From contig JAPLPD010000167.1 of NCBI GenBank assembly GCA_026400395.1, positions 1 through 44,397 on the forward strand: a DNA stretch of 44,397 bases, in the 5' to 3' direction. A program made the position numbers and the translations under genes. The notes under the pieces were generated by a model that saw nothing but the letters and a program-made list of their open reading frames with translations, searched no databases and was not told the DNA's origin. Positions within the stretch are counted from its first letter, which is position 1; every line of letters starts with the position of its first letter. This document shows positions 44,259-44,397 of this stretch, piece by piece. The stretch is from Alphaproteobacteria bacterium (lineage in GTDB: Bacteria; Pseudomonadota; Alphaproteobacteria; Rhizobiales; Xanthobacteraceae).

Positions 44259-44397
44259 TGTTAGCGCACAATGAGAATGTCCCCTTTGTGCAAAGTGAGA
44301 ATGTCCCCTTTTCGAGTTTGATTCGACGGGGCATTGATGGACAGGGGATTACTGACGATGAGCGCGTCGGAGCGCGAACGGGCGGGCGTCGTGCGTT
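44259..44397 (+). mobile_element. IS end (probable ISNCY-like), right copy, 5' part only
   Basis: This is the inverted match of bases 1-139. The tip TGTTAGCGCACAATG is followed by GAGAATGTCCCCTTT twice (44273-44287 and 44297-44311, 24 bases apart). The transposase starts at ATG 44358, or at the in-frame ATG 44337 (MDRGLLTMSASERE), and continues beyond the window. The repeated motifs are likely transposase binding sites, as in related elements; that is inference. Confidence 0.75.

Noticed and set aside
1-44397. CRISPR arrays, toxin-antitoxin pairs, phage genes, retrons or BGC-type synthases
   Set aside because: None was seen on either strand; repeat content is limited to the IS ends, small operators and low-complexity tails.

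Overview
The window looks like chromosomal DNA of a GC-rich alphaproteobacterium of the Hyphomicrobiales, probably near Bradyrhizobium/Rhodopseudomonas. This rests on strong G/C third positions, a PAS-HWE histidine kinase, a fused LplT-PlsC-Aas protein, an alphaproteobacterial-type Tad locus, a textbook RpoN promoter and an expanded set of Bug-type binding proteins. The assignment is inference from gene content only. Both ends are the same 139 bp sequence in opposite orientation: the 5' end of an IS, probably ISNCY-like, with its transposase start codon pointing out of the window. The window therefore lies between two divergent copies of one IS and may be a contig that broke there.

Layout. 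(1) 1-911: IS end, then an EamA permease gene that has lost its 5' end at the IS junction. (2) 913-18481: a catabolic and transport island. It holds a Rieske oxygenase with a divergently encoded Rieske ferredoxin, a HupE-like protein, an orphan EutA, a class II aldolase, two translationally coupled bicupin proteins, a CocE-type hydrolase, five Bug/TctC solute-binding proteins, TctB, TctA and BluB. tctB has an in-frame TAG and bluB has a small deletion with a frameshift. (3) 18482-24527: an MFS permease, a three-domain acyl-ACP/phospholipid acyltransferase, a RidA protein and a CxxC carboxymuconolactone-decarboxylase-like protein. (4) 24917-33644: a Tad pilus locus, cpaB-cpaC-lipoprotein-cpaE-cpaF-tadB-tadC, plus a proline-rich membrane protein and a TadD-like TPR lipoprotein. 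cpaC and tadC carry one-base frameshifts, the TPR gene has an in-frame TAA, and the proline-rich gene probably has a frameshift. No pilin or prepilin peptidase gene is present. (5) 33834-38534: an SDR, a class I glutamine amidotransferase behind a sigma-54 promoter, an MFS exporter and a PAS-PAS-HWE histidine kinase. (6) 38553-43075: a three-gene molybdoenzyme operon whose sequence and architecture fit SoeABC, the cytoplasm-facing membrane-bound sulfite dehydrogenase. (7) 43295-44397: a Q/Y-rich exported protein, tRNA-Ala(CGC) and the second IS end.

How the genes may work together. The island reads as uptake of an organic acid or ester by a tripartite tricarboxylate transporter with several interchangeable binding proteins, followed by ester hydrolysis, ring hydroxylation, cupin-type oxidation and aldol cleavage. 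The substrate cannot be read from the sequence.

The strongest second-look items are the concentration of disabling lesions in the Tad and Tct loci, the paired bicupins inside an unassigned pathway, the sigma-54-driven amidotransferase and the SoeABC-like operon. No wholly new defence or mobile system was seen. The most novel candidate is the catabolic island.
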